Of a stretch of DNA of 64,000 bases, positions 13,608-25,104 are shown piece by piece. The notes under the pieces are model-generated. The model was given only the letters and a program-made list of their open reading frames with translations, was not told where the DNA came from and did not search any database. The stretch is from Styela clava. Taxonomy: Eukaryota > Chordata > Ascidiacea > Stolidobranchia > Styelidae. Position 1 is the first letter of the stretch; each line of letters starts with the position of its first letter. The position numbers and the translations under genes were made by a program. Where the stretch lies: assembly GCF_964204865.1 (NCBI RefSeq), contig NC_135259.1, positions 8,938,974-9,002,973 of the forward strand, in the 5' to 3' direction.

Positions 13608-14753
13608 GAATGTGCTTATTTGGGATCATAGTTGTCAAACATTACTGTTTCAAGTGAATTTTGTTTTGTTCCATTTCGAATGTCAATGTAACGTGCAATT
13701 TGTCGTGAATCCCAAGTTATGTTGGAATGTAGATAGTTAATTTTCATCACCTTCACCTCCAAAACTTTTAAATTATATAGTCTATAAAAATCGCGACCTC
13801 TCAATATAAAAAAATGAGTGAAACTTATGAAATATTTAATGATTTTTTTGCTTTAGGTTTGAATCAGATCAATGTGTAATGGAAATATTTATACTGACAA
13901 ATCATTCACGCATTCGTCTGTAATAACATTTCAGAAAAGTAGTTCAGACATCGTTTTCCAAAAAAATTTTATTACACAAAGTATTGTAGTTACAAACTAT
14001 AAAAGTTTAATACATAAACAATGAAGAATGTTTTTAAAGGTATATAAAAGATTCGTTATCAATAATGCATAAATGAAGATTTTTTTTCAATAATATTGAG
14101 AGTAAGATATGTTATCTTATATCTCGCCCTTATACCCAGTGTATGTGAGTATGTTATCTCATGTATCTCAAATGTTTAATGCTCAAAAGTCTCAAATGGT
14201 TTGAAACAAATTCAGTTGGTTGGAGAGACGAAATTTTGGTTGGAATATAGCAATTGGTTTGAATTGTTGAGAGGCTCTTTCCGATTGTGAACTTCATTAT
14301 ACGATGATGATGATGATCTAAAACAATTTAACAAATCATTTTTAATTTTTTAAATTCTAAGTGACCTGAATATTGTCTTCGAATCGCTACTAATAATATA
14401 TATGTATCGCAATCGAATATTTGCAGTTGCCGTTCATGCTACAATTCTCATCTTGATTTTCTTCAATTATACTGTTTAAAAATCCCAACCATATAGTGCA
14501 TCTGTGGTCATTTTGCGCTTTCCAGTGATCCTTATTTCAATAGCTTAATAAGTTGATTGTTCTATTTTTGACTAAATGTTTATTTTGTTACTATTTTTTC
14601 ATTTGTAACCCTTGTGAAGTTGATGTATGCAAAACAAAATTGTTTGATCGTCTTAAAGATTTGGTTCATAAAAAATTAGGTTTAAATTTAAAATTGTTAT
14701 GTAGAGTATTATATAGAATATATCGCTTATCCAAAAAAAATTTCTTCTCAAAC
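13608..14753. other. Convergent intergenic region
   Basis: This lies between the plus-strand coiled-coil gene and the 3' end of the minus-strand gene, so both 3' UTRs fall here. It holds a short trinucleotide run (ATG/GAT repeats at about 14302-14316) and AT-rich sequence. No coding exon was recognised. Confidence 0.4.
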
Positions 14754-17700
14754 TTACACAAGAAATGTTGGTTCAATATCAGGACAGATTCCTCCATCGA
14801 CAGAAAAATAACCTGGAGGAAGGTTTGAATCTCCGTGAGGAATTGCACATAATTCAGCGCCTTGTCCAGTTATATTAAAACTAGTATCACTAAGGCTAAT
14901 CCAGCTTGACGCAGTTTTGTCTGGACTTGCGGTTTCGCTTGATGTTGCAGATGTATCATGAGCAGACATATCGCCTTCCTAAATGTTAATAAATAAATTT
15001 TGAATATTGGTAAATCCTGACTTTCATACAAACAATGCAGTGCGTACCAGCACGACATGACCTTAGCGTGGTAGAAGCTTGGTGAAAAGATCTGCGGATG
15101 CGAACAAACATGACGGAATAATATTCTTATTCAGAATAAAACAGTGAGATTTTGAAATAGTAATGACTTTGAAAATTTAAAATACGTTCGATATAAGACT
15201 GAAAAAGTGATATCCCACTAGCGATCACAATAATCTTCAAGACCGGTCAATTAGTTGGATTTTACAAAACGATCCATGGGTCACTCCTTGTCCAACAATA
15301 GACAACAGTTACAATTACAAACAATTCAACCAGCAATGTATGTTTGTTTTAACTCAGTTGAGATTGAAATATCTGTTTGATTTTATTTATCTGTTGGTTT
15401 TATATGTATATATTTGAAATCAGAAATGAGGTAATAATAAATCGTTTTATTCTCCCAATGATAATTGTTGACATGAGGTCTGAATGAAAAAAACAACAAC
15501 TTTACTTCACGATTTCTCGCTCTCAATGTTCTCTGTGGGGTGCTGCAAAGTACTTTAATAAGTCTTTCAGTTTGTCGCTCTTCTCGTAGTTGTTTAACAA
15601 CTTTGTTTCCTAGGACATGTCTCTGATGACAGAAATAAATTATATTCAAGTTATTATAAAATGGAATTAAATATAGTATGCCTATATTGTGATGTAATAT
15701 TTAAATCGAAGTGTAATTGAATAAGTTTGTTTGATATGTACACGAAGATCCAATAAATAACAGCAGTGCCCGTAGCCTACGAGCCTCACACTGTGTCTGA
15801 GCATCGAGTTTGCCAAATCAGAACGGAGGACCATCGCCCTTGACGGAATGAAATAGATGTTTTCATAAAAAAAAAAAATAAAGCGGCCAATTTGGATGAA
15901 ATGTCAGATATCATGGGATTCATAGGAAATTTAGTAACAAATGAAAGTAATAGCCTTCTAGCGACAACAACAGTATATAACCACTGAAAATTGGTCTAGT
16001 AGTTGAAGAGAAAGCGATTTTTCGACAACGACAACAAGTAATAGAATTTCAACACAACAACAAATTTTTGACAAAACTTAGGTCCACTTCGTGACAGCAG
16101 CTTTTCATAATACTGCTTTTTGTTGGCGAATGATAGTATAATTTTTATGAAATACCAACTTCACTTTTCGACATCTAGTATATATTTTAACATACGATTT
16201 AAAGGTTAATCAGAAAGAATTCCCTTTAACTGAAATAGTAGCGTTGTGGTATCAAATTTACAAGGTTATAGTATAAATTTCAGATTGTAGAAATCCGGTA
16301 TAGTTATATTTTATGTTTTTTATGTAAATCGTTCTCATTGAATTTATCCCATTGCACACAATGAAGCGTAACACATTGAGCCAACGAAACAATGATGAAA
16401 AAATTAACTATTTAACTATAGATACCTGTAATAATTGCCATTTGTTTGAGCATTTCCCTCCTACTTTACAATTGAAAGTGTCGGTTGAAGGTGGAACGGC
16501 TGAACTTCCAAAATCGTTGTCTAGTATAGATTTTCTACTCCGCATTGCCCTCCAGCGGCAATTTAGTATGTTCTTTCTTGGTGTAATACCGCTCGATTGC
16601 TGTCTTTTATTCTCCGATTTTTCTTCTTTAGTCCTTCCACCTAAATAAATAAACATAACTAGTTAAGTATAAGTAGGTATAAGTATAAGTTCTAGATCAC
16701 ATATTTATTTTACAGCAAAACGATAACAGTACATGTCACGTGCCCTTAAATATGAACTTGCTTTGACACATTTAGGTATTAGAAGCTAGTATAATATGAG
16801 ACCAAAGAATGATGAATTGTTGTTATAAAAATAATACCTTTTTAAAAATCTATTTATGTAAATTTCTTTGAATAGAATTGTTATTATTTTTAAATATTTA
16901 TGAGGATATTTATCAGGGTATAAGCTTATAGTCTATCTTTAGAGAAAATTGTTAGATTTTCGATATATATTTGATAGCATAGGCTAGGCCAACGACTTAA
17001 TATCATTTATAAATATTTGATTTGTTACGACGCTTGTAAGTAACCTTTTCCGGTATACAAAATGTTCAATTGCTGTCGAGCCCATCGGTTACAATGCTGT
17101 CCTGTTCTTACGAAGATTCTTTCACCTATTTCATTGATGATGCCAGGTTGGCAATAAAATGTTCTATGTTTCACAAGTAGTGTTGGTACAATCAAATCAT
17201 TGTTAGCTAATTAAAAATGTAGTAGAATTGATATGTTTTACCTTTCTTGTCTCCGCAGGATTTTTTCTTTGAATTAACATTTTCATATCGACTCTTTTTG
17301 TCAGAGTTTAATGAAAGTTCTTTAATGAGATCATTAAAAGCGTTTACGTCATCTTCGCTCAGTCCATCCTCTGCTTTATAAAATCAGTTTATTCATTTTT
17401 AAACTTTATTGAATTCAGTTTCCAATTTTATATTTTAAAGATATGTAGCTATGTATTTAAAAAATATTTAATAATACCAATATGTTCGTTTTATACTACA
17501 AAGCAGTACATATCACATGATTCTGGGAGAAAACAACTTATAGATTCTGCGAATTAATGTGAAAAGAGTCAAAGGTTTGTATTATTAATCAATAATTAAA
17601 TAATCAAATTGAACAACGAGAGCGAAGTGTACAGTTTGGATATACTGCCACTACAACATCCTGTCCGGGGTGACTGCCCCTATGGCCCTCTCCTAGACTT

Positions 17701-19276
17701 GCCCCTGTCTAAACTAATTGCTTCGGAAGTTTTATTTCTGAATACACTTACCTTGGGGTAGTTCATCTGTAGACCAAGCCATATTCTCTAGTTCTTCGAT
17801 AAAAATGTCATCTAACTCCGGAGATTTAGAACTATTTTTTTCTGGAGGAAGTAGAAGTTTTACCAAACTCTCTGTGAGTTGAACAATATCAGTAATAGGC
17901 TTCTCTTTTACTTTTCTTCGCACGTACTTTCTTTTCACTCTCGTCAATCCAGGTATTTCTTTGGCGGTGGATACTCTTGCTTTGCCAGGCTTTCTTCCGC
18001 GTTTTTTGCCTGTTTTCGTTATTGGTATGGCAGAGTTCAAATTATCTAACATAATGTCCGAAGGTTGCTGTCAATAAAATGTTAAAAATTGTGAATTATT
18101 GTCGCACAAATGATAAAAAAAAAATCAGTGTAAGTTTTAATAACCTGATATTCTTTTGTAGTAGTTTTGTCAATGGATCTCTTCGTATTGTATTTTACCC
18201 GCGATACTCCTCGACCTGTATGAAAAGGAAGCATGAAGCTCACAAGCGATTCATAATTATATATATATACTAACAATCAATATAATATATTATAATATAA
18301 ACTTACTGACGATAACTTAGTGATACAATAAAGTGAATTTTTTTTAGTTGATCTTCCCCAGAATCAAATTAAAAATCTGAATATGTTCATAGGTGGTTAT
18401 TGTGTTATGCTAACGATGTGTTTTTTAAATATTGCTGAGAACAAATTGGGACAAATAACGTAAGTTCGCTTGATTAAATGTTACTTATATATTCTGCTCC
18501 ACCTTGTAATTAGAATTTAAAATAAATTTCCGTTGACATAATATTTGAAGTCAAACATAAATATAATTTGATATTTCAATGTCTATACTCTTTGTAGGGA
18601 TCAAATTAGAAGAATGAAAATACAAGTTGACGTTAAATTAATTTTCTAATCAAAAGAAGTTACGCTTACGTTCAATTTTGCTCTAAAATAAAATGAAAAA
18701 AAAATACGGTTAATCAATTACTCTAATTTGCACAATTTTTTTTTTAACTTTAATATTTTTATTTGAATAAGATATAAAAACTTGAATTCCCAAAATAAAA
18801 AAATATAAACGGAGAATCATTTTTAGAGGTTCAGTAAATGGTTAATAAAATCCAATTTTGAAGTATTAAGTCTGCGATGTCATTCAATTGTGAACACGTT
18901 AAAAAAACATTAATCCGATCCTTATTGTCGTTGTTATTTACTCACTTTTTGTACGACCGCCTCGACGTTTTACGTTTGTAGTTCGTACTGGAGAAGGATA
19001 TGCAATATGAGTATAATATCTGTAGGGTGTCTGATATGAGGAGAAGTAAGCGTTTGCCGGTATTTTATCATCCAATTGTCCTTGATAAAACAACCTGTTT
19101 CCACCTTCATTTTCCCCGTATAATCCACCATTTATCAGAGCGTATGGATACGGCTGAGGATAAGCCATATCGGGCATGGGTGGCACCGGACAAACAGTTT
19201 GTAAGTTTGGTCCAGATAAACTATCGAAATCCAAAGGAACCTGCGGTTTCACGCGTTGTTCATCGCTGTCTGTCAT
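14754..19276 (-). CDS. Basic, probably nuclear protein with AT-hook-like motif, seven exons, unrecognised family
   Basis: Coding exons in transcript order on the minus strand: 19276-18946, 18215-18145, 18067-17752, 17370-17242, 16640-16426, 15622-15506, 14978-14754. All phases agree (1,0,1,1,0,0) and total 1404 nt, 467 aa. The start is the ATG at 19276, 18 bases downstream of the end of a possible untranslated intron. Residues 1-110 are Pro/Tyr/Gly-rich. Residues 100-190 are very basic and include KRGRKPGK (156-163), close to an AT-hook, and a second basic cluster TRVKRKYVRRKVKEKP. An acidic helical stretch follows (SPELDDIFIEELENMAW). Residues 355-393 form a charged helix with a conserved look (RHVLGNKVVKQLREERQ). 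The end is Ser/Thr-rich, then Pro/Gly/Cys-containing and terminates ...DIEPTFLV. This composition suggests a DNA- or chromatin-associated factor; I cannot name the family. The donor after the second exon (GTTATT) is weak. Confidence 0.6.
15926..15968 (+). repeat. Dispersed repeat fragment, second copy near 63.8 kb
   Basis: A 25-base core (15944-15968) is identical to 63820-63844, and the bases just upstream are also similar. The fragment lies in an intron of the minus-strand gene. The source element was not recognised. Confidence 0.6.
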
Positions 19277-20562
19277 CTTTTCTCCCTGATGCAACGAAGG
19301 TAATTGTGAAATGAATTTTATGTATTTGTGCTTTTTTGTTTATAGCAACTAAAAATATGGATTGTTTCGTCATAATCATTCAATTATGATGTAATAATTG
19401 ATTTATGAAAAGAAAGTTAATAGTGTTTTTCGAAGTAATCTCTCGTGATATGTAGCGGACCCAATTTAACCACAAAGTTCCCTCCCTCACACCAAGTTAC
19501 AAAAGCTTACAGTTATCTTGGTGTGTGCGAGTGATCGTAATTCGCAATAAAATCCTCAGAATTTTTTTTAATTTTGAACAAATTTACGTTGACTTATATG
19601 ATAAAAATACAGCAATTGAAGTAATTTTCAATTAATTGTATTCGTTAGATTGGAGTTTTTATTATATGTCTCCTGTTTTAAAGGTTGTACACATACGGCG
19701 AATCAACCATGTTGATGTCATTCATTTTTATTTCCTATCCGTTAGATGATACACGAGAGGCAATTCATGTTTGATGATTAAACAAGATTATATTTTGCCG
19801 TCGTTCTTAAACCTTCTTATTTGATAACTTTCAAATTGTAACTTGTAGTTACACTTATTTGTTTAAAATGAATTGGGTTGAGTTTACTACTGCATTTATT
19901 CACTTTTGAATTTCATGCAATGAATAATTGAATTTTAAAGTGAGATTGAGATAACATACATGTAACAAGCGGGGCAAAATAGACTGAAAATGGTTTAAAT
20001 CCACGATTACATAAGCTATTTTGAGAAAATTTATAGGCCAAAGTAAAAATGAGTCGTCAATTAATGATATGACGTTAGAATCGATTTAATTTTATAAGAT
20101 CGGCATTTGTAGTGTATATGGGCTTAATACAATATCTGGGTATTAATGTGATTGTGAAATATTTGGCTTCCAAAATTTTCCACACTCTACAGAGGTGGTT
20201 TTCGACCCGAATTCCGCAGCACTCTGAAGGTTCATCCGTTACAGTTCAGGTGTACCGTAAGTTTACATCTTAATATCAAAATTTTTTACGGGTTTATTGT
20301 TTAAAAATATTCAAATAACTATTAGGTTTGCAAATATTATTACACTTTTACATTTTTCGTATCATTTTGTTTGGCCAGTTTTAGGTTTGATTGTATACAT
20401 ATATATTTATAGTTTATACAATATCTTTACAGCCTTGTAAAAATTTGTAAAATACCGTATTGCAAACTATTGTATTGTGGTTCCCCAAGCCTCTGAAATA
20501 TTCCATTAAAGTACCACTCTACCAAAAAGGTTGAAAATCCCCCGTCTATTGATTACATTTAC

Positions 20563-20802
20563 CATCGTTTCTCAAACTTTTCGTCGCAGAACACCTACGC
20601 TTTTTACCTCGCCCGGCGGAACACCAAAAAATAGGAAGGTAAAATGGATAATGAAAGAATTGTGTAACGGATTTACCTTGTGCGTCAACTTGCACAACCA
20701 GCTCACCACGATATCTTTTGAGGTTTTCAGTTCAAGCCAACAATCCATTGAAAAGGATGGACAGTGGGTGTGTTCCGGGGAACACAGTTTAAGAAACGCA
20801 GG
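20563..20802. mobile_element. hAT-like inverted-repeat element, short version (unit 1)
   Basis: The ends CATCGTTTCTCAAAC and GTTTAAGAAACGCAGG are imperfect inverted repeats of the hAT type. This copy is about 240 bp and lacks roughly 290 bp of inner sequence present in units 2-7. No clear target-site duplication was found. Confidence 0.45.
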
Positions 20803-21751
20803 ATTAGAGCATTGTCACAATTAGACTTTTTCTCAGCAAAAGTAAACACCAACATCGAGTGGTTATTGCTGTAAATTATTTTATAATTGACCGGGTCATA
20901 AATGAGCGAAACATTGACATTAATTTTTTAAAATGAATTCACGAACGAACGAACAAAATTGATTAATGATCTGTATTATATACGTATTCATAGATATAAT
21001 ATTTTCCAGTCCGATATTTTTATTCTGAATACCCCACGTGATCTAACATTGGTATAAGTTTTAATCTTTATTTATCATAGGCCAACGTGCTTGTCAATGT
21101 TAAAGTACATTCCGTATTCGAATATTTCGTTATATACAATAGCAAATTAGAAATGATGTTATTTTTAAATTTGGAACTAATTAAATTGTATTTTTCTACT
21201 TCGTCCGATAACGTTAGATTTCATCAGAAGCGGTGTATTTGGATTCTTACTTAGATTTTGGAATGTTGTGGCTATCGTGAAAGGGCTTTACCCCTTCGGT
21301 AACTTCTTAAATTTCGAAATATTTCGTGGGCGTGATTCTGTAATGTTTGCGAAGACCAATCAAATGGCCTTCACCAATAATATCCGCAAACATATATAAT
21401 CATATAAAAATTTCATGATATATTTGTGATCCGTAACTAATAGACCTTACAGATTTTAAAATATTATATTGTACTTTAGCACAGCGAAGAAGAAAATGAA
21501 CTTTGTGTATCTCACGTGGCGGTAAGAATGGTTACATCTTCGCCACCGTGGAAACACTTTATTAACTCACGCTTGAGTTACGCTCTCGTTCTCTCGTTTG
21601 TCACGGGGAATAACCTTTACGGAAAAGCTGTATTTATTTATTCGTCAAATTATCGCTGCTTCAAAATCAATATATCTATTCTACATTGCTAACCAAATAG
21701 TGCGATTCGACTGAAAACCCCACTTTAGATTATGTATTATCCGCTAAACTA

Positions 21752-21761
21752 AATATATAAA
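21752..21761 (+). promoter_or_regulatory. TATA-like box of IL-17-like copy 1
   Basis: The sequence AATATATAAA lies 128-137 bases before the ATG of copy 1. The same position reads ATATATAAAC in copy 7 but ATATATGAAC in copies 2, 3, 5 and 6, and AAATAAATGAAC in copy 4, so core promoter strength may differ between copies. Confidence 0.4.
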
Positions 21762-21888
21762 CGACAAGACAGAATGTTCATCAAAGCTGTTAAACGAGAT
21801 ATTGTACGTAGAACGGTATCAGACTACAAGTTTATAATATCGAGATTACTACTCATATTTTTGAAGAAAAAAAGTTTATCAAACCGCT

Positions 21889-23733
21889 ATGGCAAGCTTG
21901 AAGCTTTACATCAAGGTAATCTAAGGAAATAATATAAGACCATAAGAAACATGAATTACGTGCATTATAGTAATTGACGGTTTCATACGGGAATGATCGT
22001 ATTCTAAAGAATTACTTTTTGTAAACTTACTATATTTGTGACCGATATTCATCCGTAGGCTTAATATGACGACGAAACAATATGCTTATAACAGACTTTA
22101 GTAAATGACCAGATGATATATTATGTAAATTTTCGTATAATATGGTTGTATTGATAGATGATATATTTTTGTGTCCCATCATATTTTTAAGTAATGAGTA
22201 TATGTAGGTTTAAATATAAAAGTCTAACGAGGTTTTTGTTTTTTTAGATTGTTGCATTATGCTCTGTCTGTCTTATCAGCGTATCTTCATTTGACCCTGA
22301 GTAAGTGTTTAGTGATGTTCGCCAATTTTTTGTAATATATTTATCGGCGTTTTGAGATAGATTGGATTATTAAACTAATATCTAGTATTAATGTATTATT
22401 TAAATGTCATACATTGTATAATTTAGGGTAGAATTAATTCTGACTAGTGCGGTGCTAAAGGATTTAAAAAAAAAATTATTTATTTTGTTAAAAAATAACC
22501 TTCATACAGAATTTTAGAATGGTGTATTTGCTTATTTATTCGTATAAATATTACTCTTTAACAAAATCGTATGACTCATTAACAAAAATTATCTTTTCTT
22601 ACAGCTCAGACTTTATAAGAACTCACAACTGCAAAGTCAATAAAACAGAAACAGTAGATGATGGATTTGCTTCTTATTACTTGCATGGGTGAGTATCGAG
22701 TACATATTTTCAACTTTACGAGAGAGTATAAAAAATGAGTCTGAATTTCCTACGTGCTTTGAATCATTTATCTGCTTTATTACAAAGCTATAGTGATATT
22801 CTTATTTCTGCCGAGTAATACCACTCGGCCAATTAATATAATTTTAGGTGGACACAGATACCACATGTTGTCGCAAAGAGCAATACATACTTATATTTTG
22901 CTTGGAGAATAAAATAGCTAATTTATACTTCCCTCCAGTTGTGAAACCTTACACAATTTTACAATTCATCCATTCACGGTATTCGTATTTTCAGGATTGA
23001 TTGTCTAAACTTGAAGCCAAGTTCTTTCCCAAGCGCCATATGTTCATCCACAAGATGTCGCGAACCTATAAATGGAACACCTTTGTCTGGCAAAAGATAC
23101 GAACCAAAAGAAGTATTGTTTAAACTACACTTTGACAGTCGTCTAAATGGCAAATTTACAAAATCACTAACAGTTGCATGCAGGTATGTTTTTTTATCAT
23201 ATTTTATTGCAATATTTAAATTACAATGGCCCTTTTCAACATAATTAGTATAAATTTGAAATCTCTAAAATACTAAAAATGCTGACTAACATAAGAAATT
23301 GCTGTAATATTTAACCTCTCAATAAAACAAAAGTTGGGCAGCTATATATTGGTAAACACAAGACTGAAAAGTAAACCATTATTTTTTTCGACAAAGATCG
23401 TTCTGAATATGATTTCGTTTATTTTTTCTATTTTCAGTCAACTAATCAAAGTTAATTTAGATTTCAAAAGGGTATGTTATATTAAAGGTGTATGATAATT
23501 CCTCTTCGCCTTGTTAATTAGAAATAGATCATACAATACCTTTTATGGCATTATAAATAATGAAATTTTAAACTAGAAAAGTGATCCAACATTTAAGATT
23601 TTACTTTAGATGTGTCAAAGTCGAAAAATTGACTAAACGGCGAAAAGGAAGACGGGGCCGAAAAGGAGGAAAAGGCAAAGACAAGAAATCTCGTCGAGGA
23701 AAAAAAGCGAGAAAAGCTCACACAGACTCATAA
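21889..23733 (+). CDS. IL-17-like secreted cystine-knot protein with basic tail, copy 1
   Basis: Exons 21889-21915, 22248-22300, 22605-22688, 22995-23183 and 23610-23733 join with phases 0,2,2,2 and give 158 aa. Residues 1-23 form a signal peptide (MASLKLYIK then a hydrophobic run). Mature cysteines are at 36, 58, 71, 76, 117 and 119. C71 and C76 are four residues apart, and C117-R-C119 closes the domain 40 residues later; this closely matches the knot cysteines of IL-17 (C-x4-C, then about 44 residues, then C-x-C). A conserved-looking strand, YEPKEVLFKL, lies between them, like the IL-17 segment before its arginine pair. Residues 120-158 form a tail with 20 Lys/Arg in positions 121-153, which is not usual for IL-17. 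N-glycosylation sequons are N39KT and N81GT, the second unique to this copy. The likely role is an extracellular cytokine held on glycosaminoglycans (inference). PDGF/VEGF was considered, but the Cys pattern fits less well. Confidence 0.75.
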
Positions 23734-24279
23734 TGCTTCATTGCCGAACTGTTCAGACGTGATTGAAATTGAAAATGTTTTGTTACCTATTATTTATATA
23801 TTAGTAATCTATTTTTTCATGATTTCGTTTAAAAGGTAAAAATATTTGAAGCTGACTTTTGTTTTCATTATATTCATACATATTTATGAAATGCAATATT
23901 ATTTTGGGGAATCCAAGTTTGCTTCAGTGTTAAATCGTATAAAATATTTTCAAAAGTAATTATATTTATTATATTTTAATGTATTTATTTATCTATTCTA
24001 TTTATTATTTCCACTGAAAATTGTTATTTCTTTTAAATATTTTTATAATGTTAATCGACCAAATTTATAGTTTTCTATTAATTATTATTTCAACTAGTTT
24101 TATTGAAGTCATGGTGCAAAAATTTACATATTTATATATATTTGCTATTTTGGTGCTTCTAATTATTTTAAATAAATTACTTTCTGCATAACATGAGCAT
24201 CTATGATATAGGTGTAGATATGAAAAAGTTGAGTGGATAAGTTTATAACCGTTTTTTGAGGGATTTTGCTTTTGAGTGA

Positions 24280-25104
24280 AGTGTGAGCGCGAGTGGAACA
24301 TTTACCCACATCGGTAAGACCGATTACATCATCGTCACCACGATAATACTTATTATCTCATGCTTGAGCTGCGCTTTCTTTATATTGTTCTCTCACCTGT
24401 CACGGAGAATAACCTCATGCTTATTACAGACTTTAGTGCAGGAGTCGAAAACCTTTTGTCGCTCGCGTGCCAAAATTAAGGGGTGCGAGTCATTGGCGGG
24501 CCTCCCATATTTTTAGAAAGTTGAAAACCGAACGGATGATACGTTTTATAAAAAAAATCAAGCAGTGATACATCTCTCGGATCGAATATTGATTTATTTC
24601 CTCATTGCATCTCAAAAAAGTCCCTTTGAATATTTTCGGCGCCATTGAACCCTTTGGACTTAGCATCAACTTTTCTGCGTTTAGTTGCCATTAATTAAAC
24701 GAGTTCAATAAACGAGTAATTGTGAATTTTAATATAATATAGGGTACACGTGTCTCACAATAAATTCTGTTGCGTAACATTCTGTATGTCAAAACAGCTG
24801 TTTTGCTACTATAAGTGAAGTGTCGCGGGCCGGGTTATATTACTCCGCGGGCCGGATCCGGCGTAGGGCCGTAGGATGCCGACCCCTGCTTTATTGAATG
24901 TCCATATGATATAAGATGTAAACTTAGATGGTAGTAAATATTTTGTATGATATGGTTGTAATGATACGTGATATATTTTCGTGTCCCATCATATTTTAGG
25001 TAATAAGTAAATGTGAGTGCTAATATAAAACTTTAACATTTTTGTTTTTAGACTGTCGCATTATGTTGCATCTGTATTATCAGCGTATCTTCATTTGATC
25101 CTGA
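24280..25104 (+). pseudogene. Remnant second gene copy with orphan signal-peptide exon (unit 1)
   Basis: 24280-24430 resembles the promoter region of the intact genes (compare 21520-21620). The segment that should hold the TATA box and exon 1 is missing. Sequence like intron 1 follows, split by a hAT element, and then an exon 2 homologue at 25052-25104 with intact splice sites that reads TVALCCICIISVSSFDP. Exons 3-5 are absent. It was disabled before the array spread, since every complete unit has the same structure. Confidence 0.7.
24439..24888. mobile_element. Non-autonomous hAT element (unit 1)
   Basis: 450 bp. Left end CAGGAGTCGAAAACC; the right end, read in reverse complement, is CAGGGGTCGGCATCC. 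Flanking 8-bp duplications are CTTTAGTG (24431-24438) and CTTTATTG (24889-24896, one change). No transposase frame is present. The GC-rich right end contains GCGGGCCGGATCCGGCG. Confidence 0.8.

Noticed and set aside
20190-20495. Possible third inverted-end element (CAGAGGTGG ... CCTCTG)
   Set aside because: The ends match over only a few bases, no duplication flanks them, and the ends are not kept in other units.
21605-21616. NF-kB-like motif GGGGAATAACC / GGGGAATCACC upstream of each gene
   Set aside because: It fits the consensus poorly at the 3' half. Homology of the whole promoter block explains its conservation.
22605-23733. PDGF/VEGF-type growth factor as the family of the array genes
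   Set aside because: The basic tail fits, but the characteristic RCxGCC segment is absent, and C-x4-C with a terminal C-x-C fits IL-17 better.
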